Part shown: positions 10,470 to 20,021 of the stretch, one piece after another
Layout: every line of letters begins with the position of its first letter
Numbering within the stretch: the first letter of the stretch is position 1
From: Acinetobacter lwoffii
GTDB taxonomy: Bacteria; Pseudomonadota; Gammaproteobacteria; Pseudomonadales; Moraxellaceae
DNA length: 64,000 bases
NCBI GenBank assembly: GCA_013530545.1
Contig: SPVA01000043.1
Location: 1-64,000 of the forward strand
Direction: 5' to 3'
Position numbers and translations under genes: made by a program
Notes under the pieces: generated by a model
Seen by the model: only the letters and a program-made list of their open reading frames with translations
Databases searched by the model: none
Told to the model about the DNA's origin: nothing

Positions 10470-10528
10470 GCTCAGTCCATGACTTAAGAAGTGTGACTGA
10501 GCTGTCATGCAAGCCTAAAGGCTGCATG
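10470..10528 (+). other. Two hairpins between gacS and the crotonase gene
   Basis: GCTCAGTC (10470) pairs with GACTGAGC (10495-10502), and just downstream CATGC-A-AGCC pairs with GGCT-GCATG around a TAAA loop (10506-10528). Neither is followed by a T run, so they may be transcript 3'-end structures or part of the crotonase leader rather than classical terminators. Confidence 0.45.
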
Positions 10529-10563
10529 CTATGCTCAAGCCAGGAAAAGTAAGGAAGAATGCC

Positions 10564-11352
10564 ATGTCACTCGTGCGCTTGGAAAAAAATAACGGCATTG
10601 CCACTGTTACACTGAATCGTCCGGATAAACGCAATGCCATGAGCTTTGCCCTGCTGCGCGAACTGGTCGCGACTGCACAGAAAATCAAAAAAGATAAAAG
10701 CATCCGTTGTGTGATTTTAACTGGCGAGGCCCAGGTCTTTAGTGCCGGTATTGATCTGGCAGATTTAAATAATCCTAAAAATCGTGCTTATGCCGCATGG
10801 GAACTGATTCGTCCTGGTCAAAGCTTATTTCAAAAAGCATTTCTGGTCTGGCAAGAATTACCAGTTCCGGTGATTGCCGCAATGGAGGGCTTCTGTTTTG
10901 GTGCCGGGATGCAGCTTGCTCTGGCCGCAGATATCCGCATTGCCCATCCTGACACCAAAATGTCGATTATGGAAACTCGTTGGGGACTGGTGCCAGACAT
11001 GGGACTCAGCCGTTCACTGAAAGGCCTGATTGGGATTGATCTGGCCAAAGAACTGACCTTAACTGCCCGGATTTTTGATGGTGAATATGCCAAAGAAATC
11101 GGTCTGATCACCCATGTCGATCAACAACCTTTAGCTAGAGCACAAGCCTTGGCTGAAGAAATGCTGCAACGCTCTCCAGATGCGCTGATGGCCTCTAAAT
11201 TTGTACTAGATGCCATGCAGCATCATCCAAATAAATCCCTGCGTATGGAAAAAATCTGGCAGCTGAAATTATTACTGGGTAAAAATAGTCAATTGGCTCG
11301 TAAAAAAGACAAAAACCCAGATATTCAGTTTGTGCCACGCCAGTACAAATAA
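10564..11352 (+). CDS. Enoyl-CoA hydratase/isomerase (crotonase) family protein
   Basis: The 262-aa protein has the crotonase fold signatures: the oxyanion-hole segments SAGIDLADL and EGFCFGAGMQLALAADIRIA, and the later METRWGLVPDMG stretch that contains candidate catalytic acids. It would act on a CoA thioester, by hydration or isomerisation, but the chain cannot be read from sequence. The start at 10564 is chosen because AAGGAAG lies just upstream; an in-frame ATG at 10531 has no such site. It is followed 36 bp later by a reductase gene in the same direction. Confidence 0.88.
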   Translation: MSLVRLEKNNGIATVTLNRPDKRNAMSFALLRELVATAQKIKKDKSIRCVILTGEAQVFSAGIDLADLNNPKNRAYAAWELIRPGQSLFQKAFLVWQELPVPVIAAMEGFCFGAGMQLALAADIRIAHPDTKMSIMETRWGLVPDMGLSRSLKGLIGIDLAKELTLTARIFDGEYAKEIGLITHVDQQPLARAQALAEEMLQRSPDALMASKFVLDAMQHHPNKSLRMEKIWQLKLLLGKNSQLARKKDKNPDIQFVPRQYK

Positions 11353-11388
11353 ACCAAGTCTGAATCCAGGAAAGGAATAAACCAAAGC

Positions 11389-12258
11389 ATGCAGTTGAAT
11401 CTTGATACTAAAATTGCCTTCTTAGGGATGGGGCTGATGGGCACTCGTATGGCCACACGTCTGCTTCAGGCAGGTTTTCAGGTAGCGGTCTGGAATCGCA
11501 CACCAGCAGCCTGTGAGCCCTTGCTGGATCAGGGCGCGACTGCGCTGTCTTTAGACCAGATTGCCAATTATCCGGTCATTCTCAGCTGCTTGGCAGATGA
11601 TCATGCAGTGCAATCTGTTTTTGCTCAGATCGAACCGTATTTGGTTGCAGAGCAAGTGATTGTAGATTTCTCCAGCCTTTCAGTACAGCAAACCCAAATA
11701 CTTGCTGCACAAGCACAGGCTAAGAAAGTAACCTGGATTGACTCTCCGGTTTCAGGCGGTACAGTTGGAGCCGAACAAGGCAGTCTGGTGATTTTTGCGG
11801 GTGGTGATGCCACGACGATTGAAAATCTTAATCCGATCTATGCAGTACTTTCCCAGCGTGTCACCCGTATGGGGGATACGGGTACCGGTCAGGCGACCAA
11901 AATCTGTAATCAGCTGATTGTCGCGGCAAATAGTACCCTGATTGCAGAAGCCGTAGCCCTAGCTGGCCTTGCCGGGGTAGATACACGCTTACTGGCGCCA
12001 GCGTTGGCAGGTGGTTTTGCCGACTCCAAGCCTTTTCAGATTCTGGCTCCGCGTATGGCCACCCAGACTTTTGTACCGGTGCAATGGAAAGTGCAGACTT
12101 TATCCAAGGATCTGAATAATGCCGTGCAACTGGCACAAAACTTTGATCTGGATGTTCCAGTCGCGACTCAGGCATTATCACAGTTACAGGCCCATCAGGC
12201 TCAAGGCTTTGCCGAAGCAGATCTGGCTACTGTAATCCAGCAACTAAAACATTCATAA
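11389..12258 (+). CDS. NAD(P)-dependent beta-hydroxyacid dehydrogenase, tartronate semialdehyde reductase type
   Basis: The 289-aa protein begins with the Rossmann motif FLGMGLMGTRMATRL (3-hydroxyisobutyrate dehydrogenase family: G-x-G-x-M-G). It has the substrate-binding SPVSGGTVGAEQG segment and the catalytic lysine in GQATKICNQLIVA. The family includes 2-hydroxy-3-oxopropionate reductase (GarR/GlxR). The next gene is a hydroxypyruvate isomerase homologue, the usual partner in glyoxylate/tartronate semialdehyde metabolism, which favours that assignment over 3-hydroxyisobutyrate dehydrogenase. The specific substrate is inference. Confidence 0.85.
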   Translation: MQLNLDTKIAFLGMGLMGTRMATRLLQAGFQVAVWNRTPAACEPLLDQGATALSLDQIANYPVILSCLADDHAVQSVFAQIEPYLVAEQVIVDFSSLSVQQTQILAAQAQAKKVTWIDSPVSGGTVGAEQGSLVIFAGGDATTIENLNPIYAVLSQRVTRMGDTGTGQATKICNQLIVAANSTLIAEAVALAGLAGVDTRLLAPALAGGFADSKPFQILAPRMATQTFVPVQWKVQTLSKDLNNAVQLAQNFDLDVPVATQALSQLQAHQAQGFAEADLATVIQQLKHS

Positions 12259-12297
12259 CGCTTGATTGATGCAGCCCTGAATATTGAAGAGACATAC

Positions 12298-13086
12298 ATG
12301 ATTAAACTTGCCGTCAACCTGTCGATGATTTTTACCGAAGTGCCGCTGATCGAACGCTTCGCGCTGGCTCATGCACAGGGCTTTAATCATGTGGAAATCC
12401 AGTTTCCTTATGAGCTCACAATTGGCCAGATTCAAAACCAGCTCAGCACGCATCAGCTGAACTTGTGCCTGATTAATGTGCCAGCAGGCGATTTAATGCA
12501 GGGCGGTCATGGTCTGGCCGGCATTCCAGGACAGGAAATCGAGTTTCGTCATGCTGTTGAGCAGGCCATCCAGTATGCTACCGCACTGAATGTACCCCGA
12601 GTCAATATCCTGGCAGGAAAACAGCCCTTGGACTGTGATCTGTTGCCCTGCCTGAATACGCTGGCGAGTAACCTGAAAATGGCCTGTTCAATGCTGCTTG
12701 AGCATCAAATTGAACCGGTCTTTGAAATGATCAATGGCATCGATATGCCACGTTTTTTGATTCAAAATGTTGCTCAAGCACAGGAAATGCTGGAGGCCGT
12801 GCATCATCCGGCCTTAAAAATGCAGTATGACTGTTACCACATGGCAATGATGGGCGAAGATGTCCTGGAAACTTTGCAAGAAAATATTGCCTCGATTGGT
12901 CATATCCAGTTTGCGGATTGTCCCGGACGGCATCAACCCAATACGGGTTCTATTCAATATCATGATATATTTCAGTGGTTAAAACATAGTCAATATCAAG
13001 GTTATGTCGCTGCCGAGTATAAACCCAGCGGACATTCCAACGATTCCTTTGGCTGGAAAGCTGAGTTCTTTCCGGAGCATGACTGA
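12298..13086 (+). CDS. hyi: Hydroxypyruvate isomerase family protein
   Basis: The 262-aa protein is a xylose-isomerase-like TIM barrel matching hydroxypyruvate isomerase, which interconverts hydroxypyruvate and tartronate semialdehyde. Visible hallmarks are KLAVNLSMIFTEVP at the start, VEIQFPYE, FEMINGIDMPRF, QYDCYHMAMMGED and the C-terminal EYKPSG, which together provide the metal-binding Glu/Asp/His ligands. The ATG at 12298 follows GAAGAG and begins the family-typical N-terminus; an upstream in-frame start lacks conservation. It pairs with the preceding reductase gene, about 40 bp away. Confidence 0.88.
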   Translation: MIKLAVNLSMIFTEVPLIERFALAHAQGFNHVEIQFPYELTIGQIQNQLSTHQLNLCLINVPAGDLMQGGHGLAGIPGQEIEFRHAVEQAIQYATALNVPRVNILAGKQPLDCDLLPCLNTLASNLKMACSMLLEHQIEPVFEMINGIDMPRFLIQNVAQAQEMLEAVHHPALKMQYDCYHMAMMGEDVLETLQENIASIGHIQFADCPGRHQPNTGSIQYHDIFQWLKHSQYQGYVAAEYKPSGHSNDSFGWKAEFFPEHD

Positions 13087-13103
13087 GTGGACTGCGGCTT
13101 CAT

Positions 13104-13132
13104 TTGAAATTCAGGACTAAAACCGCTATATT
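13104..13132 (+). promoter_or_regulatory. Sigma-70 promoter of rsfS
   Basis: TTGAAA (13104-13109) and TATATT (13127-13132) are separated by exactly 17 bases and sit 36 bases upstream of the rsfS ATG. Confidence 0.7.
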
Positions 13133-13167
13133 AGACCATGCATAATTGTTAGGAAATTACACTCCCC

Positions 13168-13575
13168 ATGAATTTAGAACCATCGCCCAGCGCTTCTAAT
13201 TCTCACGATCTTACTATGAATTCAAATTCTCAAGCTGTACAGGACTGCTTAAAAGTCGTACATGCTGCACTTGAAGATGTAAAAGCAAAAGAAATTGTTG
13301 AGCTTGATGTCAGCGGTATCAGTAATGTGGCTGATGCTATGGTCATTGCAAGCGGTACATCGACACGTCACATCAAATCATTGGCCAATAACGTTGCTGA
13401 AGAAGCACGTAAAGCTGGCTTCCGCCCTCTTGGTATTGAAGGCGAACGTGATGCCGAATGGATCCTCATCGACCTTGGTTATGTTGTGGTTCATTGTATG
13501 CTTCCAACAGCGCGTAAATTCTATGACCTGGAAAGCTTATGGCGCAACCCTGCAGATACTGACTCTGTAGCGTAA
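13168..13575 (+). CDS. rsfS: Ribosomal silencing factor RsfS
   Basis: RsfS binds L14 on the large ribosomal subunit and blocks joining with the 30S subunit in starved cells. The 135-aa protein contains the conserved DVSGISNVADAMVIASGTS segment, then GIEGERDAEWILIDLGYVVVHCM, which defines the family. The ATG at 13168 follows AGGAAA; it adds about 16 poorly conserved residues before a second in-frame ATG at 13216, so the shorter start is possible. It has its own promoter and terminator and is not beside nadD here. Confidence 0.95.
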   Translation: MNLEPSPSASNSHDLTMNSNSQAVQDCLKVVHAALEDVKAKEIVELDVSGISNVADAMVIASGTSTRHIKSLANNVAEEARKAGFRPLGIEGERDAEWILIDLGYVVVHCMLPTARKFYDLESLWRNPADTDSVA

Positions 13576-13588
13576 AAACTAAATATTC

Positions 13589-13618
13589 AAAAAAGCGACC
13601 TGTGTAGGTCGCTTTTTT
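13589..13618 (+). terminator. Terminator of rsfS
   Basis: AAAAAAGCGACC and GGTCGCTTTTTT form a perfect 12-bp stem with a 6-base loop, 14 bases after the stop codon. Confidence 0.93.
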
Positions 13619-13793
13619 ATTGCCTGTTCATCCAACTTTATAAGCATTAATACCACTCAATCTGTTAGCTATTTTTCTTTACTTTTCATCTTGTCTTATG
13701 TACCGATTTGATTGTTATTTTAGGATCAATTCATCATAAACCTAGACGTTCGATGACCACTCAATAATTCTTTTTTCAAGATATAAAATAAAA

Positions 13794-13829
13794 AATCCCC
13801 CTTTATTAAAGGGGGACTTAGGGGGATTC
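13794..13829. repeat. Dispersed CCCCC/GGGGG palindromic repeat, copy 1
   Basis: AATCCCCC-TTTATTAAA-GGGGG is followed by ACTTAGGGGGATT. Read on the minus strand it matches the element at 63443-63478 almost base for base. It lies 15 bp past the stop of pntB, so it may also act as an mRNA 3' structure. Confidence 0.7.
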
Positions 13830-13844
13830 TAATGATTTAAATGA

Positions 13845-15290
13845 TTAGTGACCCGTACCATTAATGGCTTTGGTCATATCTTCCACCACTTTCTTGGCAT
13901 CACCGAAGATCATCATGGTCTTGTCATTATAGAACAAGTCATTGTCGAGACCCGCATAACCGGTTGCCATAGAACGCTTGATCACCATAATCGTACGTGC
14001 CTTATGCGCTTCCAGAATCGGCATGCCATAAATTGGTGAGGTTGGATCATCTTTCGCTGCAGGGTTCACAACGTCGTTGGCACCAATGACCAGCACCACA
14101 TCTGTTGCCGGAAAGTCTGAGTTGATTTCATCCATTTCCAAGATGTCTTCATACGGTACGTCCGCTTCAGCAAGGAGTACGTTCATATGACCCGGCATAC
14201 GACCTGCCACCGGGTGAATCGCGAAACGAACCGTTACGCCCTGCTCTTTCAGCAAGTTAGCCAATTCTTTTACCGCATTTTGGGCACGGCCTTGCGCCAT
14301 ACCATAACCTGGCACAATCACTACACTGTCTGCATTTGACATCAGGAAGCCTGCGTCATCTGCCGAACCTGAACGGTGATTACGTTGAACCTGTTCACCT
14401 GCTCCTGCTGTCGGTGCAGCTGCACCACCCATCGCACCACCAAACAAAACGTTGATGATTGAGCGGTTCATCGCTTTACACATGATGTAAGACAGAATCG
14501 CACCCGATGAACCCACCAGTGAACCAGCAACAATCAGCATGTTGTTTTCCAGGGTAAAACCAATACCCGCTGCTGCCCAACCCGAGAATGAGTTGAGAAG
14601 CGATACCACCACTGGCATGTCACCGCCACCAACTGGCGCAATCCATACCCAGCCGAATGCCAGCGCAAGACCTGTCATCGCCCAGAACGATGTCATATTA
14701 CCCGTCAGGAAGAAGTGAATACCAAAACCTAACATTGCAATAAAGATGATCGCCTGAACCGGTTTCACCCATGCGCCAGAAATAGTTTTTGCCCATTTCT
14801 TTGCAGCCAGTTTGCCGTAAGCAAAGACTGATGCTGTAAAGGTAATCGCACCTACGAAACAGCCCACAAACAGTTCAAATAAATGAACACGACTCATTTC
14901 ATGGAAATTGACACCATTGGCAGCCAATAGGTCTGGACCAAGTTCGATCAGTTTGTTGTTGTGAATAATGGCAGCGACAGCAATCAAGACTGCAGCCAGA
15001 CCCACCAATGAGTGCATCAATGCCACAGTTTCAGGCATCTGCGTCATTGGAACTGTACGTGCACGGGCAATACCCACGATTGCACCTAGCACCATTGCAC
15101 CAATGATCATCCAGACCACTGGATTCTCAGCCACAAAGAAGGTAGTCACGACCGCAATCGCCATCGCGATCATTCCGTAACGGTTACCGGCAATCGCAGT
15201 TTTGGGACCTGATAAACCACGTAGCGTCAGGATAAAAAGAACGGCACCAATCAGGTAGAACCAATCCGCATATTCTCGAATCATTTCCAT
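13845..15290 (-). CDS. pntB: NAD(P) transhydrogenase subunit beta
   Basis: PntB is the membrane and NADP(H)-binding subunit of the proton-translocating transhydrogenase that makes NADPH from NADH. The 481-aa protein has about nine membrane helices in the first 290 residues, then the soluble domain III with the NADP-binding VPGYGMAQGRAQ motif, HPVAGRMPGHMNVLLAEA, VIGANDVVNP and KRSMATGYAGLDN. It ends the three-gene operon, with 3 bp separating it from pntA2. Confidence 0.97.
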   Translation of the reverse strand: MEMIREYADWFYLIGAVLFILTLRGLSGPKTAIAGNRYGMIAMAIAVVTTFFVAENPVVWMIIGAMVLGAIVGIARARTVPMTQMPETVALMHSLVGLAAVLIAVAAIIHNNKLIELGPDLLAANGVNFHEMSRVHLFELFVGCFVGAITFTASVFAYGKLAAKKWAKTISGAWVKPVQAIIFIAMLGFGIHFFLTGNMTSFWAMTGLALAFGWVWIAPVGGGDMPVVVSLLNSFSGWAAAGIGFTLENNMLIVAGSLVGSSGAILSYIMCKAMNRSIINVLFGGAMGGAAAPTAGAGEQVQRNHRSGSADDAGFLMSNADSVVIVPGYGMAQGRAQNAVKELANLLKEQGVTVRFAIHPVAGRMPGHMNVLLAEADVPYEDILEMDEINSDFPATDVVLVIGANDVVNPAAKDDPTSPIYGMPILEAHKARTIMVIKRSMATGYAGLDNDLFYNDKTMMIFGDAKKVVEDMTKAINGTGH

Positions 15291-15293
15291 GGA

Positions 15294-15617
15294 TTAACCC
15301 TCTTTTTTCTTTTGCTTAGGTTTAAACATTTCCAGCATACGAGCAGTCACGGCAAAGCCACCGAAAATATTAATGCTCGCCAGGAATACTGCAATCGCGC
15401 CAAGTACGCTCACCACGTTAATGGTCTGAAAATCCACGCTACCTTCAACGCCAATCACCGGCAGGCCAACGGTCTGAATCATCGCACCGACAATAATGAT
15501 CGATGACAAGGCATTGGTCACCGCCATCAACGGCGTATGCAATGCTGGCGTTACACCCCACACCACGTAGTAACCTACGAAAATGGCAAGGACAAAAATC
15601 GTAATTGTTTCAACCAT
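15294..15617 (-). CDS. pntA2: NAD(P) transhydrogenase subunit alpha, membrane part
   Basis: This 107-aa protein is the membrane segment that in enterobacteria is fused to the C-terminus of PntA. It shows three to four hydrophobic helices and the family stretch [14 protein letters not shown]-like (here [19 protein letters not shown]). In this genome, as in Rhodospirillum, it is a separate subunit between pntA1 and pntB. Confidence 0.95.
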   Translation of the reverse strand: MVETITIFVLAIFVGYYVVWGVTPALHTPLMAVTNALSSIIIVGAMIQTVGLPVIGVEGSVDFQTINVVSVLGAIAVFLASINIFGGFAVTARMLEMFKPKQKKKEG

Positions 15618-15628
15618 GAGTCTTCTCC

Positions 15629-16756
15629 TTAACCACGTTTCAGCAGCACTTGGCCGCCATGAGTGACAAGTAGGGCTTTTTGAATTTCTTCTTCTTGATT
15701 CAGGACAAAATTCTTATCTGCATCAAATAGTGTTTCAACGAAGTTAAATACGTTACGAGCGTATAAAGCAGAGGCTTCAGTTGATACAGTCGACGGAATA
15801 TTTGGAATGCCGAGAATTTTAACGCCGTTGTCGGTATGGACTGTTTCACCGCATTTCGAACCTTCAACGTTACCACCAGACTCTACTGCCATGTCCAGAA
15901 TCACTGAACCCGGTTTCATTTTCGCAACTGTTTCAGCACGGATTAAACGCGGTGCATCACGACCCGGTAAAAGCGCTGTGGTAATCACGATGTCAGCATT
16001 CGATACCGCTTTATCAACAATTGCAGCCTGATCGCGAATGTATTCTTCACCCGGCATCCAGCCATAACCATTTTTAGCCGCATCAGCCGCTTTTTGCTGC
16101 TCTTCAGCAGACATCGGTACGTCTAACCATTTACCACCTAAAGATTCAACCTGATCTTTGGCAGTTGGACGCAGGTCCGTGGCTTCAACGATGGCACCTA
16201 AACGTTTTGCAGTGGCAATCGCTTGCAGACCCGCTACGCCGACACCCATGATCACGACACGAGCCGGTTTAACCGTACCCGCAGCAGTCATCAGCATCGG
16301 GAACATGCGCTGGTATTCAGCCGCAGCCAAAAGCACCGACTTGTAACCTGCAAGGTTGGCTTGAGAAGACAAGACATCCATGTTCTGCGCACGAGACAAG
16401 GTTCGTGGCAAAAGTTCTAATGCAAATGCAGACACGTTTTGTGCCGCGAATTGGTCAAGCTCAGTATTACGGTAAGGATCAAACATTGCCACGATAGTGG
16501 TGTTCGGGTTGAGTTTTTGAATTTCCTCACCTTTCGGTGCACGAACTTTTAAAATCAACTGACTGCCGGTATAGGCATCATCCGTAATTTTGGCACCAAC
16601 TTGTTCATAGGCACTATCGATATAGGCAGCTTTAACACCTGCACCACGTTCGATAATCACGCTATGTCCTGCGCTGATCAATTTCTTTACTGTCTCTGGC
16701 GTCGCAGCGACGCGATTTTCACCGACAACAGTTTCGGCTGGAATTCCGATCTGCAT
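15629..16756 (-). CDS. pntA1: NAD(P) transhydrogenase subunit alpha, NAD-binding part
   Basis: The 375-aa soluble domain I binds NAD(H). It has the alanine dehydrogenase/PntA fold: [23 protein letters not shown] at the N-terminus (split here as the conserved ENRVAATP core), the Rossmann motif [20 protein letters not shown], and [14 protein letters not shown]. The start ATG follows GAGGAACG. First gene of the pntA1-pntA2-pntB operon. Confidence 0.95.
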   Translation of the reverse strand: MQIGIPAETVVGENRVAATPETVKKLISAGHSVIIERGAGVKAAYIDSAYEQVGAKITDDAYTGSQLILKVRAPKGEEIQKLNPNTTIVAMFDPYRNTELDQFAAQNVSAFALELLPRTLSRAQNMDVLSSQANLAGYKSVLLAAAEYQRMFPMLMTAAGTVKPARVVIMGVGVAGLQAIATAKRLGAIVEATDLRPTAKDQVESLGGKWLDVPMSAEEQQKAADAAKNGYGWMPGEEYIRDQAAIVDKAVSNADIVITTALLPGRDAPRLIRAETVAKMKPGSVILDMAVESGGNVEGSKCGETVHTDNGVKILGIPNIPSTVSTEASALYARNVFNFVETLFDADKNFVLNQEEEIQKALLVTHGGQVLLKRG

Positions 16757-17738
16757 GAGCGTTCCTCAAGCTAATTTTTCTTAAGTAAACATCGCCTAAA
16801 CGATGCTTCCCCTCAGGATGTGTTCTTGTTGAATTTTTGGATTCTAATCAAACTGTTTGAAATTACCACCTACTATTTATTTAATAAATACCTATATTTT
16901 GAACTGATGATTCATAAAAATGATGCTGTGATAGCACATTTATTTAATTTAACGGCTATTCATATTCGATGCTTTTATAAACGATATTCATTCCGCTGAA
17001 TAAAATATCCAGATTTTGCTGGTGTAAATAAGCGCAAATTTGTGATTTATTTTGTTACATTGATGATTCTGACAATGATTGCTGTATTTCTTGATTCAGA
17101 AGTAGATTTTTAATTTCTCTAGTCCCTATAGATAGCGGCACTTTAGCTGCGCCGTTTTTTTAGTTTTGACTTTTTTGACAGATTTAGCACTCAAGCAAGA
17201 GCACTGTTTTTAGATGTTAAAATCGTATTTTATGAAATGATAGAATTTGTTTTGAGCAGATCTTCATCAGACACAATTAATAGATCTGACAAAAAGTAAT
17301 CGCTAAAATTTTATAAGACTCAGGTCTCAAACAGTCAGATAAAGGGTAGAAAAAAAGCTGGATGACTATTTATTATATTAATGTACTGAACTTGATTCAA
17401 AATGGAAAATCTCATTTTCGCACCAAATTTGCGCAATAAAATAGAGTAAATATTCCACTTTTTTGACCTCAGTGCTCTTTTTTATTGTTTTTACTTTAAG
17501 CTGCGCTTTAATGAAGCAACCCCATCATTAAAATATAAAAAATTCTGTAAATATTCACTCATACTTTCTATTTGAAATTGCACTTCTTTCATTAAGCTGC
17601 CTGAGTTCTAACAATTTTCAATGCTGGCAATATTTCTCTACTTTTAAAGCAAGAACTTCTGGCCTATAGTGCCCTCAATTTGAACATTATTCTCATTCCT
17701 CATTTAAGTTCTTCCGGTCTGAATACAAGGTTAGCCCT
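16757..17738. other. Gene-free AT-rich region between pntA1 and the MFS gene
   Basis: No ORF with a credible start or family match lies in these 982 bases. They contain the divergent promoters of pntA1 and the MFS gene, and one terminator-like hairpin at 17136-17161 that has no gene upstream of it. Confidence 0.6.
17136..17161 (+). terminator. Orphan terminator-like hairpin
   Basis: CGGC (17136) pairs with GCCG (17151-17154) with a short imperfect inner stem and is followed by seven T residues. Nothing upstream on the plus strand for 1 kb encodes a protein, so this may be the 3' end of a small RNA. Confidence 0.3.
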
Positions 17739-18926
17739 ATGCACACGCCCCTCGATATTAGTCAAAATAAGCCCTTATTATGGCTGATGGCGATTGCATG
17801 CGGCTTATGTGCCGGCGCTAACTATTATTGCCAGCCGCTGATTTCATCGATTCAGCAGTATTATCAGGTGCCTGAATCACAAGTAGCGCTCACCGTCACC
17901 TTTGCTCAAATCTCTTATGCCTTGGGCCTGCTGTTTATTGTGCCTTTAGGGGACATGCTAAATAAAACCAAACTGATCCCCTTTCTCATGCTGGGTGCGA
18001 CAGCAGGTTTATTTATTTGTGCCAGTGCAGTGAATCTGCCGATGCTCTGGGTCGGCACTATCATTGCCGGACTGTTTTCCGTGGCTGCACAGATTCTGAT
18101 TCCCTTGGCCACCATGGCGGTCAAACCGGAAAAAACCGGAGAAGTGGTGGGCTTCCTGATGAGTGGCTTGCTGGTCGGTATTCTGCTCTCGACCAGTATT
18201 GCCGGATTACTTTCCGACCTGTTTCATTGGAAAATGATTTATATCGTCAGTGGCATAAGTATGCTGGCTTTAAGTTTTTATTTGAAAGGAAAACTACCGA
18301 GCCTGCCACGTCTGAGAATCAGCTATACAGCGATTTTTAAATCTATGGGGATATTACTCAAGCAGGAACCACGTCTGGTATTGCGTTCACTGACAGGTGC
18401 GTGTGCTTTTGCTGCCATGAGTATGTTGTTCTCCACCATCGCTCTACTGCTAACGCAGGAACCTTTTCAGCTTTCTGATGTCATGGTCGGACTGGTCACG
18501 CTGGTCGGTGTATTTGGCGCACTTTCCACGCAGTTCATTGGCAAATGGGCCGATCGTGGCCATATCAAAACACTGAGCTGGATCGGCTGTTCTATCCTGG
18601 TGGGGAGCTGGCTGTTTTTATATTTTGGTGCAGTGTCTTTGCTGAGTTATATTTTGGGTTATGGGCTGATAAATCTTGGACTCGCGATTACGCACAGCTG
18701 TAACCAGAACGTAATTTTCCGCCTGCGCCCGGATGCCAAATCACGGGTCAATTCACTGTATATGACCTTGTATTTTATTGGTGGTGCATGTGGTTCAGCC
18801 TTAGGGGTTTATGCCTGGCATCACGGTGGCTGGAGCATGACCTGTCTGGCAGGACTCGGGCTAGCTCTGTGTGCCACCCTATTCGCCCTGCTGGATCAAT
18901 GGCATCAGGCTAAGACAACCGCATAA
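17739..18926 (+). CDS. MFS transporter, probable drug or metabolite exporter
   Basis: The 395-aa protein has about 12 membrane helices and no long soluble domain. It carries major facilitator features: the loop 2-3 motif after helix 2 is seen as PLGDMLNKTKLIP, and the equivalent in the second half is IGKWADRGHIKT. The pattern resembles the YnfM/AraJ-like exporters. The ATG is preceded by AAGG at good spacing. Substrate cannot be inferred, and no regulator gene is adjacent. Confidence 0.85.
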   Translation: MHTPLDISQNKPLLWLMAIACGLCAGANYYCQPLISSIQQYYQVPESQVALTVTFAQISYALGLLFIVPLGDMLNKTKLIPFLMLGATAGLFICASAVNLPMLWVGTIIAGLFSVAAQILIPLATMAVKPEKTGEVVGFLMSGLLVGILLSTSIAGLLSDLFHWKMIYIVSGISMLALSFYLKGKLPSLPRLRISYTAIFKSMGILLKQEPRLVLRSLTGACAFAAMSMLFSTIALLLTQEPFQLSDVMVGLVTLVGVFGALSTQFIGKWADRGHIKTLSWIGCSILVGSWLFLYFGAVSLLSYILGYGLINLGLAITHSCNQNVIFRLRPDAKSRVNSLYMTLYFIGGACGSALGVYAWHHGGWSMTCLAGLGLALCATLFALLDQWHQAKTTA

Positions 18927-18941
18927 GTATTTTACCTCTAT

Positions 18942-19586
18942 TTAGCTGACTTGCGCCGCCGGATAATAAGGCTTATTCAGATCAAGAGTTTGTGAATTTT
19001 CCAATAAAATACAGATAAAAACCGGCAATAAGGCTGCCAGAATCCGGCAGCTTTCCTCTAATGATTTATAATTCAGCGAGCTGTGATACGTGGCGCCACC
19101 CTGCATTATCTGATGGTGCAAGGTAGATAAACGCTGAAATATTCCAGCTAAAATTTCAACAGAATTTCGTTCTTTTAAAGCATTCTGTATATTCTGTTTC
19201 TGTGTTTCCAAGTCAACCTGACAGCTTTCCAGGCTAATTTTCTGATGACGATAATCCCAAAAGCTTTGTTCCACATAGGGATTGGCCAAGAGTGAGCAGA
19301 TCGGCTGGCTGTATTTTTCCCAAAGAATATGATTAATTTTCTGATCCAGATCCTTTTGGCAGAGTGTTTCCAGAAACTGCTGCAGCTTGCTTTGATCTTG
19401 AACTAGATCACTCTCATCTGCATAAATCGCCTGAAAGCTGATCCACAGGCTGATAAACTTAAAATCCAGATCCTGATCCAGATCTAGCGATTTTTTAAAC
19501 CAGCCTAAGCCCCGATGAATTCTTAAATTAAAATGTGCCGAATTTTGTGCTTTATGGCTTTTATAAATCTCCTCCAATAACAACAT
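18942..19586 (-). CDS. HEPN-like hypothetical protein
   Basis: The 214-aa helical protein has two features of Apea-type HEPN proteins: an early FISLWISFQAIYADE segment (about residue 45) and a C-terminal LHHQIMQGGATYHSSLN segment (about 155). In typical members the latter reads R-N-x-x-x-H-GGAT, the RNase-type R-x4-6-H motif. Here both the Arg and His positions are altered, so ribonuclease activity is doubtful. The start at 19586 is chosen for its strong AAGGAG site; the longer reading frame has none. It is convergent with the MFS gene and lies just outside the prophage. Confidence 0.65.
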   Translation of the reverse strand: MLLLEEIYKSHKAQNSAHFNLRIHRGLGWFKKSLDLDQDLDFKFISLWISFQAIYADESDLVQDQSKLQQFLETLCQKDLDQKINHILWEKYSQPICSLLANPYVEQSFWDYRHQKISLESCQVDLETQKQNIQNALKERNSVEILAGIFQRLSTLHHQIMQGGATYHSSLNYKSLEESCRILAALLPVFICILLENSQTLDLNKPYYPAAQVS

Positions 19587-19860
19587 GATTATTCTCCTTA
19601 TTTCTAGCGTTTTTATATTCATCTTTCTGCTATCAAAATATACCATTCCAACCTGACTGGGAATTCCAATTTTATTTCTTGTTTCATTCCTTGGATTTAC
19701 TGGGATAGCTTAAGTTCGCCGAGTGGTTTTTCTGATTTTATGCTAGTATTACGCCCTCTTTTTGCGACGTCAGCCGATCCGGTTTTAGCCAAAAACCAAT
19801 AGCTGAGTGATTGCATGGATTGCTTCTTCTTTCTTCCATTTCGTTAAGGCGTGATTTTGA

Positions 19861-19929
19861 ATGACTGATCTGACCACCATTGAAAATAAACTTCAACCAC
19901 GAATCAGTGTTGCGCCGATGATGGACTAG
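19861..19929 (+). pseudogene. dusA: 5' remnant of host dusA cut off by prophage integration
   Basis: Reading from ATG 19861 gives a 22-residue peptide ending RISVAPMMD and then a TAG that lies in prophage sequence. The same RISVAPMMD block continues into full DusA at the other prophage end (54203 onward). This is the original N-terminus of dusA, separated from its body by 34.3 kb. Confidence 0.93.
19915..19925 (+). other. attL core
   Basis: CCGATGATGGA is the longest exact block common to both prophage ends. Around it the two sites continue to agree imperfectly (GTTGCG versus GTGGCA before it, CTAGAC versus TTGGAC after it), as expected for host and phage half-sites. Confidence 0.85.
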
Positions 19930-19983
19930 ACAACATTTCAAAATTTATTTTTATAATCAGCAATTTAATTAAATAATAAAAAG

Positions 19984-20003
19984 CACGGTGCAAATACGGT
20001 GCA
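19984..20003 (+). repeat. Left arm-type repeat of the prophage
   Basis: Twenty bases, CA followed by CGGTGCA-AATA-CGGTGCA, are repeated exactly and in the same orientation at 54074-54093. The internal 7-mers are spaced 11 bp apart, one helical turn, as expected for arm-site binding by the integrase or its accessory protein. Confidence 0.75.
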
Positions 20004-20021
20004 AAATAACTATCGGTCCTA

